From: JAWOGN01 sp046496815
GTDB taxonomy: Bacteria; Desulfobacterota; DSM-4660; Desulfatiglandales; Desulfatiglandaceae
Length of the DNA stretch: 13,058 nt
Reading direction: 5' to 3'
Assembly (NCBI GenBank): GCA_046496815.1
Contig: JAWOGN010000068.1
Span: 1-13,058, forward strand
The notes under the pieces are model-generated. The model did not search any database. It was not told where the DNA came from and saw nothing but the letters and a program-made list of their open reading frames with translations. Below are positions 1 to 7,780 of this stretch, one piece after another. The position numbers and the translations under genes are program-made. The stretch's first letter is position 1. Each line of letters begins with the position of its first letter.

Positions 1-285
1 GGCGCCACCAACCCTGAAACCATCACCATGAACGGCGATAAATCGGTCACGGCGGTTTTCACCCAGCTACCCCCCACCCAGCATACACTCTCTGTAATAA
101 CCTCCGGGCAGGGTAGTGTAACGCCTTCTTCCGGTACTTACAATGAAGGCAGCAACATACAGTTGACCGCCACGCCGGCCGGCGGATGGACCTTCGATCA
201 TTGGACCGGCGATCTTTCAGGCGCCACCAACCCTGAAACCATCACCATGAACAGTGACAAATCGGTCACGGCGATGTTTACGCAA
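1..285 (+). repeat. Tandem 219-bp in-frame repeat (InlB-like unit)
   Basis: Bases 1-66 and 220-285 are near copies at a spacing of 219 bp, exactly 73 codons. The first 33 bases of each copy are identical and encode GATNPETITMN; the rest differs mainly at third positions plus a few substitutions (G to S, V to M). The repeat is part of the coding sequence, and more copies are likely upstream of the window. Identity this high in DNA suggests recent duplication or gene conversion within the array. Confidence 0.9.
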
Positions 286-1242
286 GACAGCATAGAGCCT
301 GAAGTATTGGATACCCTTCCCCATCATAATGCGGGCATTACGGACGATACCCGTATTCCCATTAATACGTCTTTTGCAGTTCTGATCCAAGACGCCGATG
401 GTCTAGACATCACAGAGCCGACCAGCGTGATGTTTATCATCACCGAAGAGGGCCATTCAGTCTACATTCGGAATTTAAATGATGTTTCAGTCCTGAGGGT
501 GGTAAAACTGACGAATGATGATGACACACAAGTACGAAAACTGTGGGTCGTATACGATAGGATTAACGATATTTATGGGGATTATGCCTTCGATACGGAA
601 GTCAGTATCGAAGTTGAAGCCCAAGACATAAATGGGGCCTTGATGACGTCGGCAATTTACCGTTTTAGAATCGAGAGCAGCGAAGCACACGATACGGCAC
701 AGAATAGCCGCCCGACATGGGCTCCTGTGGATAGTGGCGATCCGGCGATTGAAGATCCCTATGATGCAGGTATTTTGGTAACAAGTGGCGAACTCGAGGG
801 CGCCAAGATCATCTACGATGATGACGAACCGGTTAAACCCGAATTCGGACCCATTCATGAGATTCCTGCACACGATGTGCCGGAAGCGGGGGCACCCATG
901 AATCTCCAGCCCCCGACCGTATTCAACACGCCGGTCAAGCTTTTCATTCCTTACCCGGCTTACGTGGACGTGAGCCGGCTTTCTGTCTACATGTACAATG
1001 GTCGAGATTGGGTTTTGGCCTGTGATGCCGAGGGAAATGTCCTCCCGGGTGGCGATGGCTGGATGGTCCCGGGTTCTCGGGTAAACCACAATTACGGGAA
1101 CCCTTCCACCATCGAAATCAAAGTGTACCACTTCTCAGCCGTTCAGACAGGAGCGTATACTTCAAACATTACGACTATTTCAGATGGTGACGGCGGTGGC
1201 GGTGGCGGCTGTTTTATTGCCACTTCCGATAGTCATCATTGA
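1..1242 (+). CDS. Repeat-containing surface or secreted protein with terminal CFIAT box (5' partial)
   Basis: The reading frame is open from the first base, so the true start lies outside the window; the Met at base 28 sits inside a repeat and is not the start. Seen: one incomplete and one complete copy of a roughly 73-residue repeat (H-T-L-x-V, G-x-V-T-P-S-S-G-x-Y, W-x-x-D-H-W-x-G-D-L-S, D-K-S-V-T-A-x-F). This is the pattern of divergent InlB B-repeats found in bacterial cell-surface and exported proteins. Bases 300 to 1180 encode an acidic beta-rich region that I do not recognise. The C-terminus is a run of six glycines followed by CFIAT and then SDSHH and a stop. Gly-rich CFIAT tails are known as the CFI-box C-terminal domain of exported deltaproteobacterial proteins, but there they normally run on for another 20 or so residues; here the tail is cut short. 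Function is unknown; adhesion or an envelope role is a guess. Confidence 0.8.
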   Translation, partial: GATNPETITMNGDKSVTAVFTQLPPTQHTLSVITSGQGSVTPSSGTYNEGSNIQLTATPAGGWTFDHWTGDLSGATNPETITMNSDKSVTAMFTQDSIEPEVLDTLPHHNAGITDDTRIPINTSFAVLIQDADGLDITEPTSVMFIITEEGHSVYIRNLNDVSVLRVVKLTNDDDTQVRKLWVVYDRINDIYGDYAFDTEVSIEVEAQDINGALMTSAIYRFRIESSEAHDTAQNSRPTWAPVDSGDPAIEDPYDAGILVTSGELEGAKIIYDDDEPVKPEFGPIHEIPAHDVPEAGAPMNLQPPTVFNTPVKLFIPYPAYVDVSRLSVYMYNGRDWVLACDAEGNVLPGGDGWMVPGSRVNHNYGNPSTIEIKVYHFSAVQTGAYTSNITTISDGDGGGGGGCFIATSDSHH

Positions 1243-1331
1243 TATGTGTGCCCGCAGCGAGGGCTCATAGATAACGATTTCTGTGTAGGTGCAATTTTGA
1301 GTGTTTTTGCTCAATTGAAGGCTGCGCCCCG

Positions 1332-2660
1332 TCATCGCCTGTAAAACTCACTCGCACTGAGTGTGAGTGAGATCCGGTTCACGACATAATCATCAAAGTC
1401 CACATCATCATCTCTCTCAGCGTAGGTGTAATCCAAGGCGGCGGAAAGCCAGCGCAGCAGTGTCCATCTCAAGCCGACGTTTCCTCTCCAGGTCACAAAC
1501 TCATTGTCGTCACTCTCCTCATCCCACCGGTACGAGCCGCCGGCATAACCGGAGAGATCCTCAAGGAATTGGTATTCGATATTGGCAAAAACACTCCAAT
1601 ATAGAGTTAGCCCTCTTCTCTCCGCTTCGAGATAGGCTTCATTGTAGCCGCCGGTTCCACCAACGCGAAATGTTCCCCGCGAGAAGGTCTTGTCCAGGGA
1701 AGCTTCATATGTCGGACCCGTATCGTCATCGGAGTCTTCATTGTCCACAACAAAATACCCGAGTCTCAGAAAGATTGAGGTGTTCGGCGAGAAGGCGTGC
1801 TCGAGGCCGGCCGATCCCTCGTGGATAGAGTAGTCTTCCTCATCGCCGTCAAAATCGCGGATAGTGACGGCGTAGCCTGCAAACACCCGGCTGTATCTCG
1901 TAAAACGATAGATGTAGTCTATCCCGGTCCCATGCCCTTCATAGTCGTCTCCGGCTTCGGCACCACTTTTCTGTGAGAAATTTGCTGACACGTACTCGTA
2001 TGACACTTCGACGCCGTTTCTATCGTTAAACCAGTACGCGAGACTGCCGTAGGGTGTCTGGATCGTCCCGTCGTCGGGTGTGAGTGTTTCAAAGGGGGCA
2101 TCGTATTTTTCGTTAGACAGAAGATCGTTTCGGTATCCCGCGGTGATTGTGTTTTCGGGTCCAAAAAGGTAGCGAAAACTCCCCTCGAATGTATTCCGCT
2201 GATACGGGAACCTCTCGTCAAGCGTCCGCCGAACACCCGTCACTTCTTCGGTGGTTTCGATGGGTTCTTCCGAAAAGATGTACGCGTTGCTTAAATCCAC
2301 CCTCAGATGTTGGGTCAGACTCTGACCAAAACTCAATGCCCCGAGATGCCTTACCGTGTCGTTTTGATCTTCTTTGCCGTACCATACGAACGTGGGGGTA
2401 TAGGCAATCTCAAGCTCCCCTTGCGGCGATAGACCTCGAAGGCTCAAACCGGGCGAAACAGAAGTGATATAGTCCGAGGTTTCATCGAATGAGTCCAGGT
2501 AAATGTTATCGTCATAGGTTTCGCTGACAGAAATACTGGGTGTAAATTCATACTGATACCTGGCCATTGCAAGTTGAGTATTCAGAAAAAACGCCATCAA
2601 AAATAGCAGTCCTGAAATTGCGCACGGGACCATAAAACTTAAGCGCATCTTCCGCTTCAT
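1332..2660 (-). CDS. Outer-membrane beta-barrel protein (putative porin-2-like)
   Basis: 442 residues. The N-terminus has basic residues (MKRKMR), a hydrophobic stretch at about 8-30 and an AMA-R site near residue 33, a good Sec signal peptide. The mature chain begins with S-x-S-V-S-E-T-Y-D-D-N-I-Y-L. That motif opens many beta-barrel proteins of the putative beta-barrel porin 2 type and those linked to exopolysaccharide or PEP-CTERM loci. The rest alternates aromatic and polar residues with many Asp/Glu/Tyr (for example the strand near the end, A-A-L-D-Y-T-Y-A-E-R), typical of transmembrane beta strands and loops. It ends in F-Y-R-R, so the usual final aromatic residue is not quite terminal. 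Start: ATG at 2658-2660 with AAAGGAGAGG about 8 bases upstream. It converges on the surface-protein gene with an 89-bp gap. Role in export or envelope structure is inferred; substrate unknown. Confidence 0.8.
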   Translation of the reverse strand: MKRKMRLSFMVPCAISGLLFLMAFFLNTQLAMARYQYEFTPSISVSETYDDNIYLDSFDETSDYITSVSPGLSLRGLSPQGELEIAYTPTFVWYGKEDQNDTVRHLGALSFGQSLTQHLRVDLSNAYIFSEEPIETTEEVTGVRRTLDERFPYQRNTFEGSFRYLFGPENTITAGYRNDLLSNEKYDAPFETLTPDDGTIQTPYGSLAYWFNDRNGVEVSYEYVSANFSQKSGAEAGDDYEGHGTGIDYIYRFTRYSRVFAGYAVTIRDFDGDEEDYSIHEGSAGLEHAFSPNTSIFLRLGYFVVDNEDSDDDTGPTYEASLDKTFSRGTFRVGGTGGYNEAYLEAERRGLTLYWSVFANIEYQFLEDLSGYAGGSYRWDEESDDNEFVTWRGNVGLRWTLLRWLSAALDYTYAERDDDVDFDDYVVNRISLTLSASEFYRR

Positions 2661-2676
2661 TTACAACCCTCTCCTT

Positions 2677-2736
2677 TCAGGCATCAGCGATCAGCCTCAA
2701 TTCATAATGCCTCAATAACGCTGTATTCATAAACAT
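2677..2736 (-). CDS. Possible 19-codon upstream ORF (leader peptide)
   Basis: An ATG at 2734-2736 is preceded on the minus strand by AGGAGGG with a 7-base spacer, a better Shine-Dalgarno than that of the following gene. The frame encodes 19 residues, starting MFMNTALLRHYE, and its TGA runs directly into the AAAGGAGAGG ribosome-binding site of the beta-barrel gene, 16 bases before that gene's ATG. Ribosomes ending here would sit on the downstream initiation region, so translational coupling or leader control is plausible. No run of one amino acid suggests attenuation. It may also be chance. Confidence 0.35.
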   Translation of the reverse strand: MFMNTALLRHYELRLIADA

Positions 2737-3237
2737 GCGATTACCCTCCTACCTGCCCTGCACTACTTTTTCAAGGGGTGGAATCCCAATATGCCAGCAA
2801 GAAGAGGTATTCATCTAATTTTCTGCAAATTATGTCATATTTTGAATTTCTATGCAAATTCCTCCAATTTCCCTCTGCTCGTATGTCTTTCTTTAAGGCT
2901 AGAGCACAACCTTACGTATGAACATAAGCTCAAAAAAAACGGATATGAAATGACACAAAATTCCTTCTGTAAATACAGTCTATCATGTATGTAAGAAATT
3001 AAAGGACGTACTTTTCAATGACGATTTGTTAAGCTCCAAAGGCGATATACTGGGGAGCGGCAACACCAGGCCGTCTCTACAAGCCTTATGGCACTCATGA
3101 TGAGACTGCTGGGTACGATACAGACTAAGCTTTTTACAGTCAAATTGGTTGGGGATTGGTTTAAGAATCTATATACAGTGCCTGAAGTGTGACAATACAT
3201 GCTTTCGCCCATTGTCTCGGTGCCATTGGTTCGATAG
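2737..3237. other. AT-rich intergenic region, no gene recognised
   Basis: Clearly richer in A and T than its flanks, especially 2790-3000. The open frames here (67 codons on plus at 2791-2994, 65 codons on minus at 3015-3212) have no convincing ribosome-binding site, have unlike-protein composition and match no family I know. I looked for a transposase remnant, a tRNA and common riboswitch cores and found none. Short imperfect palindromes occur at 2915-2928 and 2967-2978. The stretch probably carries the upstream control regions of the two divergent units (beta-barrel on minus, trehalose genes on plus). Confidence 0.5.
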
Positions 3238-3555
3238 ATTCATCATATACGGAGGTTAGAAAACAGATCAAGTCTTTTCGTTTATCAGCGCTCGAATCCG
3301 CAACAAAAAGCCGACCGCTTTAAGAAATTACCGAGACCTGGAGAAGACGTATTTGAGCGTGGTGGCAACCTTAAAAGAATCAAGATTGAGCGGTTCAGGG
3401 TTCAATATTCCGGGTTGAAAAACGTCAAGCCATCTGGTGTTGAGGGATTGCATTTGTTTGCACCCACGGCGGCTTTACACCCGATCGGTGAAGTTGAGCA
3501 TCTCAAATTTTCAGCCATAATAAATGCAAGAGTATTTCGAGGTCGTACAAGATGA
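3238..3555 (+). other. Unrecognised open frame without ATG, ending in ATGA overlap with next gene
   Basis: Between a TAG at 3235-3237 and a TGA at 3553-3555 one frame stays open for 105 codons. It holds no ATG or GTG start with a good ribosome-binding site; a TTG occurs only late. The translation is basic and hydrophilic at first (for example N-P-Q-Q-K-A-D-R-F-K-K) and matches nothing I recognise. Its stop overlaps the ATG of the fusion gene as ATGA, the arrangement seen in coupled genes. It could be the tail of a decayed gene or simply chance in a sequence of moderate GC. I do not call it a gene. Confidence 0.2.
3494..3521 (+). promoter_or_regulatory. Candidate sigma-70-type promoter for the trehalose genes
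   Basis: TTGAGC at 3494-3499 (four of six matches to the -35 consensus) and CATAAT at 3516-3521 (five of six to -10) are separated by 16 bases. Transcription would begin near 3528, giving a leader of about 24 bases that contains the GAGG ribosome-binding site of the following gene. It fits by position and sequence but has not been scored against a background. Confidence 0.4.
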
Positions 3556-5105
3556 ATCAAAAAAAAAGTCCAATTGTTCTGTCTAGATCCGATTATGACG
3601 CAGTCATTTTTGATATGGACGGCGTCGTAACAAAGACTGCAAAGGTCCATGCCGCAGCGTGGAAGGCATTGTTCGATGAATACCTGAAGCGAAGTCGGGG
3701 GGCGTGGCCGCCGTTTGATCCCGATGTTGACTACAGGCGGTATGTTGACGGCAAGCCGCGCTATGAGGGAGTAAAGAGCTTTTTGGAGTCACGCGACATC
3801 GCCCTGCCTTATGGCAGTCCCGATGATGATCCGGACAAGAAAACGGTGTGCGGCCTCGGAAACAGAAAAAATAGGTTCTTCCACGAGCGTTTGAAAAAAC
3901 AGGGTGTGGAGATCTATGAACCGGGGGTCCGGCTGGTAAAAAAACTCCATGGCGCAAATTTCAAGACAGCTGTCGTTTCTTCCAGCAAAAATTGTGCGGA
4001 CGTGCTCGAAGCCGCCGGTATTTCGGGGCTTTTCTCCGCAAGGGTGGACGGTGTAGAATCGGAAGCAATCGGTTTGAAAGGGAAACCGGACCCGGACATT
4101 TTCGTTGAAGCGGCGCGGCGTCTCGGCGTCGAACCGCAGCGCACAGTGGTTGTGGAAGATGCCATCGCGGGTGTGCAAGCCGGAAAAGATGGTAATTTCG
4201 GCTGCGTCATCGGGGTGGATCGGACGGGCCATGCAGATGACCTCAAAGAGAACGGGGCTGATGTGGTGGTGGCCGACCTCTCGGAAGTTGACATCAACGG
4301 GTCGAGCGAAATATCGCTTCGCTCTGCCCTGGGTGCAATGGAAGAAATTAGAGAAGCGGCGACGGGGAAAAAAGTGGCTGTTTTCCTGGACTATGACGGC
4401 ACCCTGACCCCAATTGTGGATTCGCCGGATCGGGCGGTTCTCTCCGAGCAGATGCGCAGGACAGTGATAAAGCTCGCGGAAGTTTGTACGGTCGGGGTCA
4501 TCAGCGGCAGGGACCTCCAAGATGTTCGAAAAATGGTGGGGATTGAGGACATTTTTTATGCGGGCAGCCATGGGTTTGATATTGCCGGGCCGGAGGGTCC
4601 TCAGAAGGAGTTCCAGCCTGGGAAAGACTTTCTCCCTCCATTAAATGAAGCTGAAAAATTACTTAAAGGGAAACTGAAAAGGATAGAGGGCGCGCTTTTG
4701 GAGCGAAAGAAATTTTCCATAGCTGTGCATTACCGGAAAGTGAGAGAAGCTGAGGTCAAAAGGGTGGATGAAGCGGTGGATCATGTCCTGGCGCAATTTC
4801 CTCGGTTGCGTAAGTCATACGGTAAAAAAGTCTACGAGCTTCAGCCCAAAATCGACTGGCACAAGGGAAAGGCATTGCTCTGGGTGCTGGATGCACTCAA
4901 TCTCAACGAGCCGAATGTGCTTCCCTTTTATATCGGCGACGACACAACGGACGAGGATGCGTTTGAAGCGATTCAATATCACGGTATCGGTATCGTGGTC
5001 ATGGATAGGCCAGGACCCACGAATGCCAAGTATGCGTTGAAAAACCCCGCCGAGGTTGGAAAGTTTCTCACAGCGCTGAAAGCGTTGATCCGCGACTCGT
5101 GCTGA
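3552..5105 (+). CDS. Fusion of beta-phosphoglucomutase-type HAD domain and trehalose-6-phosphate phosphatase
   Basis: 517 residues with two HAD domains in tandem. Residues 15-250 resemble beta-phosphoglucomutase (beta-glucose-1-phosphate to glucose-6-phosphate): D21-x-D23-G, T29 and H33 as in the Lactococcus enzyme's T16 and hinge H20, the GKPRYEG segment at 67-73, SSSKN at 143-147, K178 in GKPDPDIF, and E202-D203. All key mutase residues appear present. Residues 272-515 are an OtsB-type phosphatase releasing trehalose from trehalose-6-phosphate: D280-Y-D282-G-T, ISGRD at 317-321, GSHG at 338-341, ELQPKIDWHKGKAL, and GDDTTDEDAF from 462. Start: ATG at 3552 with GAGG 9 bases upstream. The GH65 gene follows after 87 bp on the same strand, probably in one operon. 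Domain order matches the N-terminal two thirds of mycobacterial OtsB1 as I know it. Whether both halves are active is inferred from residues only. Likely cytoplasmic; no signal peptide. Confidence 0.9.
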   Translation: MNQKKSPIVLSRSDYDAVIFDMDGVVTKTAKVHAAAWKALFDEYLKRSRGAWPPFDPDVDYRRYVDGKPRYEGVKSFLESRDIALPYGSPDDDPDKKTVCGLGNRKNRFFHERLKKQGVEIYEPGVRLVKKLHGANFKTAVVSSSKNCADVLEAAGISGLFSARVDGVESEAIGLKGKPDPDIFVEAARRLGVEPQRTVVVEDAIAGVQAGKDGNFGCVIGVDRTGHADDLKENGADVVVADLSEVDINGSSEISLRSALGAMEEIREAATGKKVAVFLDYDGTLTPIVDSPDRAVLSEQMRRTVIKLAEVCTVGVISGRDLQDVRKMVGIEDIFYAGSHGFDIAGPEGPQKEFQPGKDFLPPLNEAEKLLKGKLKRIEGALLERKKFSIAVHYRKVREAEVKRVDEAVDHVLAQFPRLRKSYGKKVYELQPKIDWHKGKALLWVLDALNLNEPNVLPFYIGDDTTDEDAFEAIQYHGIGIVVMDRPGPTNAKYALKNPAEVGKFLTALKALIRDSC

Positions 5106-5170
5106 GTATTGGGGACTGAAGACTGGGTGTTGGGTATTAGGAATTTGGTACTCGGAATTGAGCGTTAATC
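5106..5170 (+). repeat. Degenerate G/T-rich simple repeat between the two trehalose genes
   Basis: The spacer contains imperfect iterations of a roughly 7-base unit, such as TATTGGGG, TGTTGGG and TATTAGG, followed by GGTACTCGG. Comparable TTGGGTA-type degenerate repeats occur between genes in some deltaproteobacteria, as far as I recall. It lies just before the strong GAGGAGG ribosome-binding site of the GH65 gene. No function can be read from it. Confidence 0.4.
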
Positions 5171-5192
5171 AGGGATCTGAGGAGGTTTAGTA

Positions 5193-7601
5193 ATGGACCC
5201 ATGGACGGTGACCTACGAAGGGTTTGAACCCAAGGAAGAGTCGCTTCGGGAGGCTCTGTGTACGTTGGGCAACGGCTATTTTGCTACGAGAGGAGCCGGC
5301 GCACAAACTGAGGCGGACGATATTCACTATCCGGGTACCTACCTGGCAGGCGGCTACAATCGCCTCAAGACGGAAATTGCAGGAAGGGTGATAGAGAACG
5401 AGGATTTGGTGAATCTTCCCAACTGGCTTGTGTTGAGATTTCGTATCAATGAGGGGGACTGGTTTAAAATCGAAGACGTGGAAATTTTGAACTACCGGCA
5501 GGCGTTGGACTTGAAATCAGGCCTGCTCACTCGAGAAATCCGTTTCAGTGATCAGGCAGGGCAAGTCACCCGGGTGAAGGAGCGCCGCTTCGTGCACATG
5601 GCCGAAACTCACCTGGCCGGCCTGGAAACCACCTTCACCGCAGAAGACTGGTCGGGCCGGGTGGAAATCCAATCCGCCCTTGACGGGCGGGTGATCAATG
5701 CCGGTGTGGACCGCTACAAGAAATTGAACAACCGGCATCTGGAACCTATGGGGACCGAAGAAATTGACAGGGATGCCATTTTCCTGAAGGCGCAGACCCG
5801 CCAGTCCGAACTTCGCATCGCCGAGGCCGCAAGGACGTGGATCTTCAAAGACGGTGAACCGCTCCAGTTCGAGCGTCGTCTCATCAAAGAAAGAGATTAT
5901 ATCGCCCATTGCTTTACGGTAGATGTGTCCGAGGGAAGGGAGGTACGCGTTGAAAAAATAGTCGCCCTCTACACATCGCGGGATCACGCCTGCGCCGAGT
6001 GTGGTCTCGAAGCGGTGAAGGCCGTCGTTCAGGCCGAAAACTTTAATGGTCTTCTCCAGAGCCATGCTCTTTCGTGGAGCCATCTGTGGCGCCGATCCGA
6101 AATGGACTTCAAGATAAAGCCGGAGTACGAAGACAACCATACGTTGATGGTTCTCAACCTCAATATCTTTCATCTACTCCAGAGCACGTCCATGCACACC
6201 ATGGATCTCGATGTGGGGGTTCCCTCTCGAGGGTGGCACGGCGAAGCCTACAGGGGCCATATTTTCTGGGATGAGCTTTTCATTTTTCCTTTTTTGAACT
6301 TCCGCGTGCCGGAGATTACCCGCTCCCTTCTGATGTACCGCTATCGCCGCCTGGATGAAGCGAGGAAGGCTGCCATGGCGGAAGGGTATGGGGGTGCCAT
6401 GTATCCATGGCAGAGCGGAAGCAACGGGAGAGAGGAAAGTCAGAAAGTCCACCTTAACCCGAAATCCGGCCGGTGGATTCCCGATAATTCGCGTCTTCAG
6501 CGTCATGTAAACGCAGCCATCGCATACAACATCCGGCAGTACTACGAGACCACCGCCGATATGGAATTCCTATCCTTTTATGGCGCCGAGATGATGCTGG
6601 AAATCGCCCGATTCTGGTCAAGCAAGGCAACTTACAACCAAAACCTCGATCGGTACGAGATTCTCAACGTGATGGGACCGGACGAATACCACGACGCTTA
6701 CCCCAATGCTGAAGCGCCGGGGCTGAACAACAGCGCCTATACGAACATCATGGCGGTTTGGGTGTTGACGCAAGCATTAAAGGTGCTGGACCTCCTGTCC
6801 GAAGACCGCAGCACTGAACTGCGGGAAACAATCGATCTCCGGCAAGAAGAGACAGATCGCTGGGAAAACATCAGCCGAAAGATGCGAGTGCCGCTTCACG
6901 AGGACGGCATCATCAGTCAGTTTGAGGGCTATGACGATTTGAAGGAGTTTGACTGGCAAGGATATCGAAAAAAATATGACGACATCCAGCGTTTGGACAG
7001 GATTTTGGAAGCGGAAGACGACACGCCCAATCGTTACAAGGCCTCAAAGCAGGCGGACGTGTTGATGCTCTTTTACCTGTTTTCCTCCGAAGAACTGAGA
7101 ACGCTTTTTGAACAGCTGGGTTATTCTTTTGAGTATGACACGATTCCAAAAAATATTCATTACTATCTGCAACGCACCTCCCACGGCTCCACGCTGAGCC
7201 GAGTCGTTCATTCCTGGGTGCTCGCGCGGTCTGACAGAACGAAATCATGGCATCTTTTCAAGGAAGCGCTCAAGAGCGACTATACCGACATCCAGGGAGG
7301 CACGACGCCGGAAGGTATCCACCTGGGGGCCATGGCAGGAAGTGTAAATATTCTGCAGGAAGGGTATACGGGCATCGAATCGAGAGGAGATGTGCTGTGG
7401 TTCAACCCCTGTTTGCCCGAAGAACTGGAAAACCTGCACTTGGAGATCCGTTACCGCGGCCATACCCTCGAAATCGATATTGATGAAAAAGAACTCACGG
7501 TGAGCGCGTGCAGGTGTGCACAAAAACCTATCAAAATCGGCTTTGACCAAGAAGTCTACAAGCTGGAGGAAAGGCAAAGCAAGACATTTAAGCTGAAGTG
7601 A
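5193..7601 (+). CDS. Glycoside hydrolase family 65 protein, OtsB1-associated phosphorylase type
   Basis: 802 residues, normal for GH65, which contains inverting phosphorylases of alpha-glucosides such as trehalose, maltose and kojibiose, producing beta-glucose-1-phosphate. Order: N-terminal super-sandwich domain (about 5-270), catalytic barrel (about 320-700), C-terminal domain (about 705-790). Seen: RGWHGEAYRGHIFWDE at 346-361; PWQSGS from 405; GPDEYHD at 495-501 with E498 as the expected general acid; TSHGSTLS around H664, the phosphate-binding loop of phosphorylases; and GGTTPEGIHLGAMAG. The wording of these motifs (PWQSGS, DEYHDAYP) resembles the GH65 part of mycobacterial OtsB1 more than the classical maltose phosphorylases. 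Start: ATG at 5193 with GAGGAGG 7 bases upstream. Substrate cannot be fixed from sequence; trehalose is favoured because of the phosphatase and mutase encoded directly upstream. Cytoplasmic. A hydrolase or another disaccharide phosphorylase remains possible. Confidence 0.9.
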   Translation: MDPWTVTYEGFEPKEESLREALCTLGNGYFATRGAGAQTEADDIHYPGTYLAGGYNRLKTEIAGRVIENEDLVNLPNWLVLRFRINEGDWFKIEDVEILNYRQALDLKSGLLTREIRFSDQAGQVTRVKERRFVHMAETHLAGLETTFTAEDWSGRVEIQSALDGRVINAGVDRYKKLNNRHLEPMGTEEIDRDAIFLKAQTRQSELRIAEAARTWIFKDGEPLQFERRLIKERDYIAHCFTVDVSEGREVRVEKIVALYTSRDHACAECGLEAVKAVVQAENFNGLLQSHALSWSHLWRRSEMDFKIKPEYEDNHTLMVLNLNIFHLLQSTSMHTMDLDVGVPSRGWHGEAYRGHIFWDELFIFPFLNFRVPEITRSLLMYRYRRLDEARKAAMAEGYGGAMYPWQSGSNGREESQKVHLNPKSGRWIPDNSRLQRHVNAAIAYNIRQYYETTADMEFLSFYGAEMMLEIARFWSSKATYNQNLDRYEILNVMGPDEYHDAYPNAEAPGLNNSAYTNIMAVWVLTQALKVLDLLSEDRSTELRETIDLRQEETDRWENISRKMRVPLHEDGIISQFEGYDDLKEFDWQGYRKKYDDIQRLDRILEAEDDTPNRYKASKQADVLMLFYLFSSEELRTLFEQLGYSFEYDTIPKNIHYYLQRTSHGSTLSRVVHSWVLARSDRTKSWHLFKEALKSDYTDIQGGTTPEGIHLGAMAGSVNILQEGYTGIESRGDVLWFNPCLPEELENLHLEIRYRGHTLEIDIDEKELTVSACRCAQKPIKIGFDQEVYKLEERQSKTFKLK

Positions 7602-7690
7602 ACTTTTTCTGCATAAGCTGACAGGTTGAGAATGCACGTCGGCAATCGACGCGCTTGTCCGGGCGGCAGGCATCGGCCGAGAGGAGAAGC

Positions 7691-7706
7691 TGTAAAAGGT
7701 TTTACA
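7691..7706. promoter_or_regulatory. Perfect palindrome, candidate operator
   Basis: TGTAAAA and TTTTACA flank a 2-base centre (GG), giving 7-base perfect arms, 75 bp upstream of the ATG of the small regulator gene. Its right arm contains TTTACA (7701-7706), which could act as a -35 box with TTTATT at 7725-7730 (18-base spacer, four of six -10 matches). An operator overlapping the regulator's own promoter would fit autoregulation. This is inference from position and symmetry. Confidence 0.4.
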
Positions 7707-7780
7707 TGCTTAGGATTAACCCCATTTATTGGTTGGGCAAACGCGTCTATTCTACTAATTTGGAGAACCAGGAGTGTGTG

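Noticed and set aside
487..1131. 214-codon open frame on the minus strand within the surface-protein gene
   Set aside because: Lies wholly antisense to a frame with clear domain content, has no ribosome-binding site and reads as unlike protein (many Arg, His, Ile in no pattern).
1285..1317. Hairpin between the two convergent genes, considered as a shared terminator
   Set aside because: Only TTGAG/CTCAA pairs cleanly, the rest needs a bulge, and no T-run follows on either strand.
2967..2978. CTGTA-AA-TACAG, considered as a LexA-type SOS box
   Set aside because: The arms are only 2 bases apart, whereas the E. coli-type box needs CTG-N10-CAG; no SOS gene is adjacent.
2791..2994. 67-codon plus-strand frame in the AT-rich region
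   Set aside because: No Shine-Dalgarno, no family resemblance, and composition like the surrounding non-coding DNA.
3040..3130. Region with several short pairing segments, considered as a riboswitch or other structured RNA
   Set aside because: I could not match the conserved core of c-di-GMP-I, cobalamin or other common riboswitches, and the pairings (for example GTCTC/GAGAC) are short.
3789..4571. 260-codon open frame on the minus strand within the mutase/phosphatase fusion
   Set aside because: Shadow of the well-supported plus-strand gene; contains no recognisable motif.
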